Origin: Pristionchus mayeri
Taxonomy: Eukaryota; Nematoda; Chromadorea; Rhabditida; Neodiplogasteridae
Length of the DNA: 64,000 nucleotides
Assembly: GCA_036245805.1 (NCBI GenBank)
Contig: BTRK01000003.1
Span: 28,096,685-28,160,684 of the forward strand
Direction: 5' to 3'
This document shows positions 44,365 to 57,600 of the stretch, in pieces. Position 1 is the stretch's first letter. Each line of letters begins with the position of its first letter. A program made the translations under genes and the position numbers. The notes beneath the pieces are model-generated. The model saw only the letters and a list, made by a program, of their open reading frames with translations. It was not told the DNA's origin and searched no databases.

Positions 44365-47300
44365 ATGCCCGTCACTTCAGCGAGTGTCGGCATCGCCGAT
44401 CAGGTTTGCTGTTGATTAATTGATTTATTTTAATGATATTACTGAATCGTCGATCTAAGCTGCACAGACTATGCCACGGTGCATTTGTAATGAAGTTTGA
44501 GCTCATGTTCCATAAAATTCATGAATTTAAAATTTTTAGAGCAGCGGGATGGTTCTGCTCGCGGGTAATTCGCATCCTGAACTGGCGAGGCTCGTGAGCG
44601 ACAGACTGGGAGTGAGACTGGGCGATGCCGTCGTCTACAACAAGGTCCGTTCTTAACCGTTTCATCTCTGCTAGTTTGCGTGCACTATCACTCCCTGGTT
44701 GTCGATCAACTGAGCGCAAAAGCTAAAGTACAACGTGAATCGATGGTGTCGGTGAGGTGAGTGCACCTCACGTGCATGTCACTTGTTCTTCGCTATCGCC
44801 CCTCGTCTCCAACCATAGCTCAGTTGGTAGAGCGGAGGACTGTAGATCCTTAGGTCACTGGTTCGAATCCGGTTGGTTGGAATTCTTTTGCTCCGTGCGG
44901 TTCTTGAGAATCCTAGTGCTTTCATGTGTGAAATCTTTTAATTCAGCCATTGTGTAGAAATAAAAAAAATTTGCAGACGAACCGGGAGACGTCCGTGGAC
45001 ATCAAGCAGTCGGTGAGAGGGAAGCACGTCTTCATCCTCCAATCGGGCAGCAAGAACGTCAACAACGACATCGTCGAACTGCTCATCCTCATCTACGCAT
45101 GCAAGACGAGTGCAGCAACCAAGGTATACGGTGGTTAGGGTCACCAAGGATTAGATAATTATGAATGAAATGAGTTTAATACTTTTCGATTGTACTTCCA
45201 TGGTTTGAACAATTTATGAATGTTGGTAAATACGGCAGACGCTTTCATTGTTTACATTAGTTATTAATGGGAAAGTGAAATTAGGTAGTATATATCCAAA
45301 ATTACAATAGATTATTGATTTCCCTTTAGATTACGGTGGTGATGCCGTACTTGCCATACTCGAAGCAGTGCAGAATGCTCAGAAGGTTCGTTCCGATTTT
45401 AGTACCATGTTTTCAACGCCTTATATTTTAATAATGAAATGTTAGCTAAACATTTACTGGTGAAACAAGGATATGACGGTTGTAATGTTGCTGAATTGGA
45501 TCTTTCGCAAATTGTGTAAACTGGGAACAGTAATAAATATTGACGTCCGTACAACCTAAAATTTTCCATGTACTGGTCTTCGCCTTCATGGTCTTCAGTT
45601 CAGATCATCGATCCCTATGCGTCTGGTGGCAGAGATGATTTCGAAGTCGGGCGCCACGAGACTCGTCTCTCTCGATCTGTACAGGAAGGAAATCCAGGTG
45701 AGGGGGGGGGGGGTGACGCCACGAGAACAATGTGAAATTAGGATGTCTTTCAATAGTCGCAAGTACTAGTTATTAGAAAAGTAAAAATTGACAAGAGAGA
45801 GGGATCGTATTTTTTTACATCTGAAACAAAAACTTACAGTGCCCTGACTTATTTTGTCGTGATCTTAAATTGAAATATTTCCAGGGTTTCTTCTCGATTC
45901 CTGTCGACAATCTGCGCGCGTCGCTCTTCCTGCTTCAGGTATATATATTTTTATTAATACATTTAGGTATTTATATATTTTTTATAAAGTTTTAATTTAA
46001 TTAGTTTTACTATTGTTAGTGTTGTAAAAATTGTTAGCGTTATTTCCCGTGTACCAGATGATATTGATTCGTTTAATTACAGTACATCCGTGAGTACATT
46101 CCCGACCACAAGAACGCGATCATCGTGGCCAAGAATCCTGGAGTGATGCACAAGGTAGCCATTTGGATTTCGATGCATACCTTCTGTTTCGTTGAACATC
46201 TAATTCCATCAAACGTATCCCATTCTACATATAATTGTCAAAGTTGTTGACATTATCGAGTGTAGCCATTCTTTTGTTACTTATTCCTGTGCTCAGGCGA
46301 CCTCGTACGCGGACAGACTGCGAGTGGGCGTGGCTGTAATTCACGGAGAGCAGAAGGTACGGAAGTACCTTTTTACATATTCATGCCTAGGTGAATGAAA
46401 TGGTCCAATATACGTAATGTATAAACAATTCAAGAGCTATCAACTTGTCTTGGTACGTTTATGAATTTCCGCCCAAGACGAGTGGTGATTTTTATAAACG
46501 TACCTAAACGATCTTCTTGCAACGAACGAACATAAACAATTATGTTCTGAGGTCAGTTAAAGTGGGCATGCCTTATGAACAATAGATCACATCCCTTTCA
46601 CGGTCCTGAAGTAAGCATGACAATTTTGAATTTTTGCATAATTTTTTCTTTCAATTTCTGTGCCATATCTTTTTACATATTCATGCCTATGTGAATGAAA
46701 TGGTCCAATATACGTAATGCATAAACAATTCAAGCGCTATCAACTTGCCTTGGTACGTTTATGAATATCCGTCCAAGACTATGTGAGGAGTGGAAATTGT
46801 TGAGTGGTTAAAGATCATTTCACTATGGAATCGCTTCTACGCAATGTTATGATATTAGTCGAGTATGTGAAACTCCATAGGAATTGTTCCTTTGAATATA
46901 AATTTGATAAAATAAACTTTATTGACAACCAGTACGATTGCAAAGACAATTTAATGAATTTTATTTTTAAAAAAAATTAATTAATATATTGTTATTAATT
47001 AGCAATCAATTGTTTTTTTTCAGGAAGAGGAGGAGTCGGGAACTGAGGACGGAAGACAGTCGCCCCCGCCCAATATCGCCCCCTTCGAGCTGTTCCCATC
47101 TTCGGTTGGTTAATCAAGATTTGTTTTTTAGGTTCGATATAAAAGCAACGAGGTAGTGATTTGCGTCATTATTTAGATAAATGAATTATCTCGTTCTTCC
47201 ATTCTCTTATCCTATTGTTAAATCGAAGGAGTTCATTGCATTGATGATTCTGCATCCTACGAATTGCTTGAATCCACACAGACACACTCAGTCTTCCCCT

Positions 47301-48177
47301 TCTAACCTCTCCCTTCTTCAGCTGCCTAAGGAGAAGCCTCCTCTAACTGTGGTGGGCGACGTGGGTGGTCGCATCGCCATCATGGTCGATGACATCATCG
47401 ACGACGCCGCCAGCTTCGTCGCTGCAGCTGAGGTACGGGCTTGTAATTTTCAGACTTTACTAAACGCATTTTTTTCAATGTATTTTGCGTTATTTAAATG
47501 AATTTCCAATACTGTAGTTGTAAGCAGGCAAATATTTTCTTCCAACAGTTCATTATATTCTGTTTAGGTGCTCAAGGCGCGCGGTGCGTATAAGATCTAC
47601 GTGATGGCGACGCACGGAGTGCTCTCGTCTGACGCCCCCGCCCTCCTCGAGGCTTCCCCCATCACTGAGGTACGAGGTTATGCTTGTTGTGAACGCAGGC
47701 AGTCGTAAAAATGCCAGGTTCTGTTTTTTTTTTCAATGGGTGCAAGACCGGGAAATAGGTCCTTTAAATATTCTTCGAAACTTTCGGTTTAAAAAAAAAT
47801 ACTTCTTAGATTTTGAGGTAATATGGTTTTTTTCCAGATCATAGTGACTAACACTGTGCCTCACGAGATGCAGAAGATGCGCTGCCACAAGATTAAGACG
47901 GTCAGTTGTCGAGTCATCTGAGAGTCACTTGTTGAAAAATTTTTTTGCAAAATCGGCAGGCATTCCTGAATTGGACGTTTCGTGCTTACAGTTAGTCTAA
48001 TTGCAGTCTTTCGGGAATTTGATGTTGTTCGCAGTCGGCGAACTAAAACATTCAGAAGGTTCATTAGTAAGGGCATTGTAGGTTGACATCTCCCTGATGC
48101 TGTGCGAAGCCGTCCGTCGTATCTACTACAACGAGAGCATGGGCCAGCTCTTCAGAGACATCAATATGGACGACTGA
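44365..48177 (+). CDS. prpsap: PRPP synthetase-associated protein (PRPSAP family)
   Basis: Regulatory, catalytically poor paralogue of phosphoribosyl pyrophosphate synthetase. It associates with the enzyme and modulates PRPP supply for nucleotide synthesis in the cytosol. Thirteen exons: 44365-44403, 44540-44644, 44977-45123, 45330-45385, 45604-45697, 45885-45938, 46083-46154, 46297-46356, 47024-47104, 47322-47432, 47568-47669, 47838-47900 and 48082-48177. They give 359 aa, the usual family length, with every junction in phase. Family signatures in order: [55 protein letters not shown]; an acidic insert with RQSPPP, which marks the associated proteins rather than true synthetases; [50 protein letters not shown]; and the C-terminus LFRDINMDD. 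Intron 2 carries a tRNA-Tyr gene. mlh-1 follows on the same strand. Confidence 0.95.
44809..44881 (+). tRNA. tRNA-Tyr (GTA), intronless
   Basis: Full cloverleaf. The 7-bp acceptor stem pairs CCAACCA with TGGTTGG. The D arm is GCTC/GAGC. The anticodon stem GAGGA/TCCTT holds the loop CTGTAGA (anticodon GTA). The T arm ACTGG/CCGGT holds the loop TTCGAAT. The discriminator is A, and TTTT at 44886-44889 would terminate Pol III. It lies in intron 2 of the PRPSAP gene on the same strand. No intron interrupts the anticodon loop, which is unusual for a eukaryotic tRNA-Tyr gene. Confidence 0.96.
45702..45713 (+). repeat. 12-bp guanine tract four bases after a splice donor
   Basis: PRPSAP exon 5 ends at 45697. 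The intron begins GTGA and runs directly into 12 consecutive G. The tract could form a G-quadruplex in the pre-mRNA next to the 5' splice site. Confidence 0.92.
46369..46779. repeat. Direct repeat, two 111-bp copies exactly 300 bp apart
   Basis: 46369-46479 and 46669-46779 match at about 105 of 111 positions. Both lie in PRPSAP intron 8. Each copy contains GGTACGTTTATGAAT. Just downstream of copy 1, ATAAACGTACC is partly complementary to this, so a local hairpin is possible. There are no coding features. Confidence 0.88.
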
Positions 48178-48490
48178 GCTACCGTATTCCTAAATATCGA
48201 TTCTCCTGATGTTATCAATCTTGATTCTTAGTTGATTTTTATAAGCTACCGTATTACCTTTCCATTTCTCAGCTGTTACGGTAACTGTTGTATAGTCTAG
48301 CAGTCTGTTCCCCAAATAGCTAAGGAACATATTAGATCTGAATACATTGTTATTAGTAGTATGGTTCAGATGCCTCCCATTTCGTTCATGTTGCACCATC
48401 CTTTGCATTTTTATCAACTGCGCCATCGCTTTTCCCCATTCCCGAGTTCCGACCCCATATCCTGTGTATCGAAGATTATGTGCAAAAACG

Positions 48491-48496
48491 AATAAA
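48491..48496 (+). promoter_or_regulatory. AATAAA polyadenylation signal of the PRPSAP gene
   Basis: AATAAA stands 314 bp after the PRPSAP stop codon and is followed by a T-rich stretch (TTATTCTTTATGATTTTATT). Confidence 0.65.
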
Positions 48497-48601
48497 GTTA
48501 TTCTTTATGATTTTATTCCATTGCGGTATTAAGAACGTTCTAAATGTCGTCGATGCTACTGACAATGAGATTGTGTTGGAATGGTAGCTGAGATGGTCGA
48601 A

Positions 48602-48608
48602 GTTACAG
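48602..48608 (+). promoter_or_regulatory. Possible trans-splice acceptor of mlh-1
   Basis: GTTACAG lies 12 bp before the mlh-1 ATG at 48621 and about 105 bp after the upstream gene's AATAAA. This spacing is what nematode operons show between genes. Confidence 0.45.
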
Positions 48609-48620
48609 TGTCCTCGTGAG

Positions 48621-51600
48621 ATGGGGGTGATTCAACAACTGCCTGAGGATGTGGTGAGGAAGATCGCGGCAGGAGAAGTGATTGTGAGACCCGCGAATGC
48701 AGTCAAGGTACTGTAGAGGGACTGGTAACAAATTGTTGGTAACTTGATAAAAGCTGAACAACTATCACATCGACTTGCAAAGTATGAGAAACATGAACGA
48801 TTATTTTTTTGTTTTCCAACGTGTTGTGTTTTTCAAAGTGACTTCATGGATTGTTTATCGTGCCAATTTGGGATATTCTTTGACGAATTAGTGAGTACGA
48901 TAGAGTACTCAGGAGCTACTGGAGAACTCCCTCGATGCGGGAGCGACAGAAATCACAGTGAGCATCAAGGAGGGAGGAATGACACTACTGCAAGTGAAGG
49001 TGAGAACACTTCCAGTCTTCCCTGATCGAATAAATGTTGACACTCCTGCCTACAGGACAATGGATCGGGTATCTACAAGGATGATCTTCTCCTGGTCTGC
49101 GAACGATTCGCCACTTCCAAACTGAGAACGGTCAGGGATCTTTACTAAGATTTTCGTTAAATCTAAATTAAGGTAAAACGCGCATTTTGAGGGATGGCAT
49201 GACAGCTTATGATTAATACTCTTGTGAACCTGATTATTCTTGTCTATCATGTTACTGATATCCTCAAGATGGATCGAGATTGCAGATCGATGACCTCTCT
49301 CGAATGACGACCTTCGGATTCAGAGGAGAGGCACTCGCGAGTATCGCCATGGTCAGCATCCTACGCTTCTCTTCTTCTCTAATTCTTCAAGTCAAAGTTT
49401 ATTAATGATTAATGAATTTCTTCTCAGGTCGCAACACTGAACGTGACTTCGAAGCGCCGAGATTCCCCTTGTGCATACCAGATCACATACAAAAGTGAGC
49501 AATTGAGCGTTTAGATTATATGGCGAGAACTATGACATAAAGGAATAATCGATATTTTATTAAAAGCTAATTAATTATTCCTTCGTCAGATGGTTCGATG
49601 ACTGGTCGCATTCGACCCTCGGCAGGAGGAGATGGAACCACCATCACTGTAGAGGCATTATTTGAGGTGAGAAATGGTACTCTTATATCTATGCGTATTC
49701 AGGGCATACTTTGTCTATATAATCGAAATATTTTCATTTTGAATCAATGGAAATGCACGTTTCGCTTACTATTTTCCGTGATAGGACAATAGACGACGTT
49801 AAATTTGCGACAAAGCTCAAATTTAGTAAACCCCTTTGTAATTCGCATGTGTCGTATGATTGTTAATATCAGGTTGGTGCAAAAGTTTCGTTACAAGGCA
49901 TTTTGCATATTTTCTTCTGAATACTTCTCCTTAATTAAATACCACCTGGGTATTGTTTGAGGCAGTGTTAGGCCATAACAATGGTAGGTTTCTACCGGAT
50001 CTGTCGAATGTCATTCTGTAGAAAAACAGTGATAAGTGAAAATTTGCAAAATTACCCTGTTTTTGGGTATTCGGCACAAATAATCGCAAAAACTAAACGA
50101 ATTCCATACATCTCACAGCTTTCAGAGAAACTGATGAGCATGGGTGGATGCTTCCATTAAACACGTTAAATGGGAGTCTCGGGCTTCCACGGATTACTAG
50201 TGAGGCGAAAAATACCGATTTCGTCGTTCAAATTTGAGGTTCAAATCCATAATTGCGAAATCTCTCGAATGGAAAGATGAATCTTTATGAACTTGCTATG
50301 GTAGCATCCTCATGGTAGGCACTTCTGATAATGTTTTATGTGAGACTCGAAGCTCCTCCAGAAAAATCTCCCTGTGAAAATATTCAAAATCTGACAGATG
50401 CACTGCTCCACAATTCCGGAATACGAGCCTATTTTCTCAGATTGTTTTTCGGCTGATGCTGATCACTCGCAACAGTAGAATAACTAGTCATCATACTTCA
50501 CGAAAATGATGTTGAAGCGGCGCAATTATTTCTGAGCAAGGAGTAGTTATCAATCAAAAAGTTTTTAAAAAATTGCAATTCTCAGACTTTGGAATGCTGT
50601 CTCATAGGTACTACTGATTGAGAAGGTGCGGTGCCATGTGCGCTATGTAGAGCACACATGTACTAACATTATACAAAAAACCACATGAGGACTGTTGATG
50701 ACCGAAGCTAGATAGTGCTCGAAAACATTAATCGTGATTTTGTAACGAAACTTTTGCACCAACCTAATATAAGGGTGCATGAGGACCCTATTCCGTTATG
50801 AGGACTAGTTCGACAGTTTTGTGACTATTCAACTTGAGCTCAATTGCCACGCAACGATTGAAATTTTGAACAATGGTTACACAATTTTTTTAAAATAATT
50901 TTAAAATGCTTTAAAATTATATTAAAGCAGTTTTAAAGGTTTAAAAAATTTGTGTAACAATTGAACTCAAGTTGAATCGTCACATCGCACAAAACTAGTT
51001 CACAAAACTAGTTCTCAAAACACATCGCACAAAACTAGTTCTCAATAGGGTCCTCATGCCCCTTATATTATTTTCAATCACAACAAATTCTACAGGCGAG
51101 TGAATCTCGTCGTGCAGCTCTCAAGAACCACGCGGAGGAGGCAGCGAGAGTACTCGATGTCGTCGCCAAGTACGCCGTCCATCGACCGTCTGTTTTTATT
51201 TTGATAGTCCCACCCTTTTTCGGTTTTGTGCATGCAATTATATGATGCCTAAGGAGTTCATTCTTTATTTTTACCCAAGATAATTTATCAAACATTAATA
51301 TTTTAAAATATACATATAAAATTGGAGGTAATAAGTTTAGTCAATGGTGATCAAAGGGATTTCCCTCTTGATAATCTGATTTGCTGCTGGCAATTGCTGA
51401 TTATACACATTTCTCTTCGTCCTCGTCGTTCTGAGTTCTCCATCGAAGATGCTGTGATGTTGAGCGTAGACGGCGACCCATTTCTCGCCCTTGGAATTGG
51501 CCCATTTGGGAGCTCTCTTCTGATCGAAATCGGGCGAATGACCCTCGGCAGCGACCTTCCCGAACGGAGGAACGTGCACTATCTCCTTCTGCTCCTCCTT

Positions 51601-54600
51601 CTTCTCCAGTCGAATAGACTTGCGTCTTTGAGGGACTGCAGAAGTCTTCTAGAATAGTCTTCTTTTTGTACTAATTAGATTTAAGGAAATATTATAATAT
51701 AGCTTTGAACTGTTTCTAAAAAAAACGAGGAGTAATAAAAATGTGCTTACCTTACAGTTAGACTCGTTCTTCATGATGTTTGACTTTTGGATATGGAATG
51801 GGGCAGCAGGTTGGGTAGTAGATGAAGTAAGAGGGAGAGAGCGGGTCATCGCAAGCTAAATTAATGTTTACACCGATTTGATTATTGAGTAATTAATGAA
51901 ACAAAATAACTACGAAAAATTGTAAATGTTATTCATTTTTGCAAGCTTTTAACTATTCTTGAGAAAGAGAATGCAAGGTTAGAGAGATATATTGATAAAT
52001 TCAAGGTTAGAAATGTAATATGGAAAATATAGAGAAAGGCGAAAAAATATGTTGAGAGGTATGCAACATATCACAACCGGACAGTAGAATGAGAGAAATG
52101 GAGGCAACGACGCGTCGGATAGAGTGCCACGGGGTAGATCGTAACCATAGACATTTTCCATTCGAGAGGTCCTCACTAATTATACGTATGATGTAGAATG
52201 TCTATTCGGGTTTATCTAGAAATCTTATCAGATGAAATATTTTTCAAAGAATTGTGGTTTCTTCTTTGAGAGGCAGAGATCGAAAAGCCATGCTGCGCAA
52301 ATAGTTAAAAAATTTTAAGAATTTTATTTTTAAGAAAAACGTGCCGCTTTTTTATGATTCTGATTATTCTCGACGTCCTCTATCCAACAGTGTATCACTT
52401 TTTACCTTGTGCTCATCGCTGGGTAAAATAAACATGCCCGCCAATCATAGCGTGAAAATAGGATATTGAGACTGCGGCAGGGTTTTCTCAGCTGCGGCAC
52501 GTTTTCCCAGAACGTGACCACGTTTTTATTTATTCATTCAATGGGGCCGATAAGGTGATGAAGAAAGTTCGATGTGTTTGCTAATGGAGGGTACGTTTTT
52601 TGACATGTCGATATCTACATACTTTTCGATCTATGTTGAGAGGGAATATTTTTTGTGCACTGTTGTAAGATTTTTCAATCAGGGAAATTCAGAGAGAGAA
52701 AAAACACATTGTATTGAATAATGGGAATATTAATTTATTAATTTTTGGCGTTTGTTACAGCTAATGGATATTAAAAATGTTAATGCCACGTATTTAATAT
52801 TTATTGGAGCATATGATTAACGAAAAAAGACAAATCGAATTAATTTTGAATAGAATAATTATTCAGGGATGTTTCCTTCGTGGTGATGCGAGATGATCGG
52901 GGTTGTGATCTACGATCGAATGGAAGTGGGAAGAGGGAGGACATACTGGGAGTACTGTATGGAGACGACGTCGCCAAGGTACTGTAAAAGAAAATCGATT
53001 TAGAAGACTACGGTAGCGCATTTAATTTCTTTTTTGCAGGATCCCATCGAGCTGAGCCTCAACGACCCCTCTCTCCATTTTGAGGTTATTTCAGAAATAT
53101 TTTATAAAATTTTATAAAAGTTGTTTAGATGGAAGGAATAATGGCGCGGCCCTACAGTACACACTCAGCTGAGGCGAAAGACGCAAAAAGAGTGAGTGCA
53201 AGGAAATGTGTGATGGTGCATGTGTTTGTACTACTCCGTCTCAATGTGTTGTATTAAAAAGTTGAAGTCGCATTCTTTTCGTGAGTTATTTTCTAAAACT
53301 TTAATGCAAGACAATTGTGATACTAGTTCCTTTAACATAATAGTCGAAAGCTCAACTTTGATACAAAACGTTGAATAAATTCGACATTCAAACTTTAAAC
53401 ATTCAATTAAACGGGATGTTTGTAGAAGCGTCACAAGCAGTTCGTTCTCTTCATCAATGCCCGTCCCGTCTCTTGCTCTGCACTCAAATCCTCGACGGAG
53501 ACGACTCTCGGGTCGAAGGGACTCGCCACATGCTACCTCATGATGGCACTCAAGGTGATCGAGGCGAAGGAAAGCGGAAAATATTGTACTATCGTTTTTG
53601 CTGTAAACACTGCAATAAGATTGGTCAACTCTATTGTTGTATTCACAATCTTTTTAGAACGTACACCACATTGTATACCCTACCTCGACCGAGTTTTGTC
53701 CCATTCTCATTCGCTCTTCCCTTCTCAGATCGATCCATCACGAGTCGACGTCAACGTACATCCAACGAAGGATTGCGTCTTCTTCTTGCAGCAGGATGAC
53801 GTCATCGAACGAATTCAGCAGGTACCTTATGTTATCGATTAGTACCCTAGCGACCACTGTCGCCGACAAATTTTAAAAAAAATGGTATCTAATAGGTTTA
53901 AAAAGTGCCAACTTCAGAACGAAGGTACAATTGTTTGTCAAAATTCTTCTCTCTCTTTAATCGATTCCCCTTACAGTATCTGGAGATCGTACTGGAGGCA
54001 GATCTGAACAGAAATCGACCGAGTACCGTTATGCCCAGTCTGCAGACGATGCTGGGGCTTCCACTGATTACCAGAGGAACGAGTGGGAGTACTGAGGGAA
54101 ACAAGGTAGGTATATGATTATTCATTCATTCGTTCATTCATTCGTTTATTCCGTTAGGTGGGAGTTCAAGAAATAACGAGAGGGTATACAAGAAACGGAT
54201 GTCCGTCGATTGGATCGAATCGGTTGAAGGTTGCTAGGCAGCAAGGGTAGGGGAGGGGACGGGATCAAAGATCAAGCCGAGTGGCAATAATAGACGGGGG
54301 ATAAAAAGTGGGGGGTTGTGAACGGATATAACTAGAAAATACACTATGCGAAGAACTAACATATTCTATGGGAAGAGCATTCCAAATGGACATGGTTCTA
54401 GATACAAGAGTGGAACAAGAATTATTTGGTATGAAAGGTAAAGATATTCGAAGTGGGTGTGCATTTCTGAGGGGGCGAGTGAGTGGCGCGCGTGTAAGTA
54501 GAGAAGAAATATCAAGAGAATAACGGCTGTGGATAATCGAATGGAGGAATAATATATCAATTATGAACCTACGGCGTTCTAAAGTCATTAGATTAAGCTC

Positions 54601-57600
54601 ATGGAGCCGATGCTTATATGATATAGGAGGGAGGGAACAGCGTACATACATTCTACGGGTAAAATCGCGTTGAACTCTTTCAAGCTCTTTAGTCAATGCT
54701 ACACTATGTATAGGATTCCAGATAATGGAGCAATATTCGAGATTTGGGAGGATGAAAGTATTATACGATTTGAGATATAACTCAATAGAATTGCTACGAA
54801 AGGATTTAAAAATTAGATTAGATTTGGTACGGGCTTTAGAAATAATTTTACTAATATGGGATGAGAAAGAAAGAGAAGGGGAGAAATGCACTCCTAGATC
54901 TTTAATGATACATTTACTTGGGTCATTGCTAGGCTCGTTTAAGATAACACCGTTAATGGTGAATAGTTTACGGGGATTATGTCGGCCATAGTGAACAATG
55001 TGACATTTAGTTTCAGAAACGCCAAGATTCCACTGCGAGGACCAGTTAGAAACAATATCTAGAGCGGATTGCAAGTCATCTGAGAACAGAGGGGCTTCAG
55101 CGAACAACTTGAGGTCGTCTGCATACACAGAATAATAAATGGAGGCCGTGAATTTTACACAGATATCATTGATAAATATGATGAAGAGGAGAGGCCCGAA
55201 ACAAGATCCCTGTGGCACGCCAGATATGACCGGGGATGGTGGGGAAAATGAAGTGTCAATAAATACGGATTGCGTACGACCAGAGAGATATGAATGGAAC
55301 CATGATACAATGTGATTAGAGATGCCTAACTCGGACAATTTATGTAACAATAATCTATGATCAATAGAATCAAAAGCTTTTCTGAAATCTATGTAAATTG
55401 TGTCAAAAGGAGAGCCATGCTTAGAGATGCGGAGATAATGTGCATAAGTCTCAGCAAGATTAGTGGAAGTTGATCTACAATTTCTGAAACCAGATTGGTG
55501 AGGGTCAAATAAGTTGTTCTGGTCAAGAAACGCCGTAATTTTACCTATGATAATCTTCTCAAAAACTTTACACACAGATGGAGTAAGTGAAATAGGACGA
55601 AAATCTGTTATAGAGTTACTAGATTTTTTTGGAATAGGTTTAACTAAAGCTTGACGCCATTGAAATGGCACTTGGGAGGTAAGCAGAGACTTGTTAAAAA
55701 TAGTAAGGAGAGGAGATACAACAGATAATCTACACCTCGAAAGAACTATACTGGGAATAGTGTCGGGAGTAACATTCACTTTGGGGGCAAGCTTACTAAG
55801 TGCACAGATAACATCCACGTAAGAAATTGAAGGGAGATCGAAAATGAAAGAAGGGGAAGGGAGAGGGAGTGGGGACGATTGGGGAGGGCTAAAGACAGAA
55901 GAAAAGAATTTTTCAAAAGCTACACACTTCTGGTCATTAGATGTCAGTACGGAACCATCAGAATCAACGATTCCAGAAGGAGTGGTCTTGGGAGTACTCA
56001 ATTTCTCCTTGCAATAATTATAGAAAAGCTTAGGATTGGAGGACATAACAATACGATTTTCAAGGGAGCAATGAAATCTATTTAGGGCAGAATTAAAACG
56101 CTGGGTCATAATAGCACATGCACGACTGTTTGGAGCAACTCTAGTTAATGTCTTACATTTCCCGTAAATAATTTTTAAAGTTCGTGGATATCTAGAGAAA
56201 GGGGAAGGTTTAGAGAGAGGAACAAATGTGTCTAAAACGTTATTTAGAAAGGCAACAAAATATGTATAAGATTGGTGGGTATCACGATTGCTCAAAGCGT
56301 GGGTCCAGTCATGAAAGTGTATACAGTCATTAATCGAGATCCAATCAGCTAATCTATAGTTACGGGATGGAGCACAAACATTCTGAGGAGGACGGGGAAT
56401 GCGAAGGTCAAATGTCACACTGAGATGGTCACTAAGTGCAGTGGCAGGAGACACATTACATATAATATTCTCATTACAAAATAATAGATCTAAATAGCTA
56501 TTGAGCCTACTAGGGAAAGAGACAAACTGATTAAAGTGATGGTCTGACACGAAATCTAGTAGGTCATTTTGGTTTGGAGAAGAAAGAGAGGCCCAATCAA
56601 CATTAGGAAAATTGAAATCACCAATTAAAATACAAGGAAAATCAACCGAAATATGAGTTTCTAAATTCAAAAGAAGTTGAATAAGAGAGTCATTAGGGGC
56701 GGAAGGAGATCTATAAATAGTAAAAAATCTAATTTTCCTATAAGGGAGAGACGGGGAGTAATCTAAATGAATATCAACTACACACGACTCGACAAGTGGT
56801 GAAGAAAAGGTAGAAATAAGTATGGGATTCAAAGAATTATGAACTAGACACGCGACGCCACCACCCCTACCGTAATCAGCAGAAGTAACGCGATCGCATC
56901 GAAAAGGCAAAAAATCAGGAAAACCGCCAACAAGGAGAGAGTCGCTATCACTATTATCTAACCAAGTCTCAGATATGCAAATGATGCGGTACTCATGAGA
57001 AGCGATCAAGAATGAAAGCTGAGGGGATTTACATCGAATGGAACGAGCATTAGCATAGAATACGGAGACAGGAGAGTTTCTAGAGTGACGTGTACTTAAT
57101 ATCGATCGATTGTGTGTTGACCTAACGAGGGAATGACTAGAGAGTGAGGGGAGGGGAGACAAGAGTGGAAGTATGGTACCCTTGCTGCCACTGTCCTATC
57201 CTCTCCTCGTTGTCACGTGGTCAGTGCGGGAAGGCGCGATTGCAGCCGGATCGGGAGTCGAGGGAATGGAGGCAGCAGAGGGAGCAGAAGAGGGAGTTCC
57301 GGAGTGTCCTGGATAAGGGAGATCGGCAGAAGAGGTCTTACTAGTGCGAGAGAGTCCGTAACGGGGAGGGAGCGGGCGAGGGGTACGGTAATTGATCAGA
57401 GTGAAGTCGCGCACTCCGCACACAATCATGCGAGCTTCAAGATTGCGTCGCATGGCCTCAGCGCGCGCTTCCTTCTCCAAGGACAGCTGAGTGGGAGTCA
57501 GGTCCTTCCTGATAAAGGCAAGAGAGTCCTTGAAGGGAGAGGGACGGCCTGGCTTTCCACGAATTCCAGAGAGGAGGGCATCACGAGTAGTCTTGTCCGG

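Noticed and set aside
49869..50767. Possible coding mariner transposase
   Set aside because: No frame long enough and no recognisable catalytic DD(34)D context; treated as non-autonomous.
51322..51657. 111-codon plus-strand frame in the mlh-1 intron
   Set aside because: Shadow of the better supported antisense two-exon gene.
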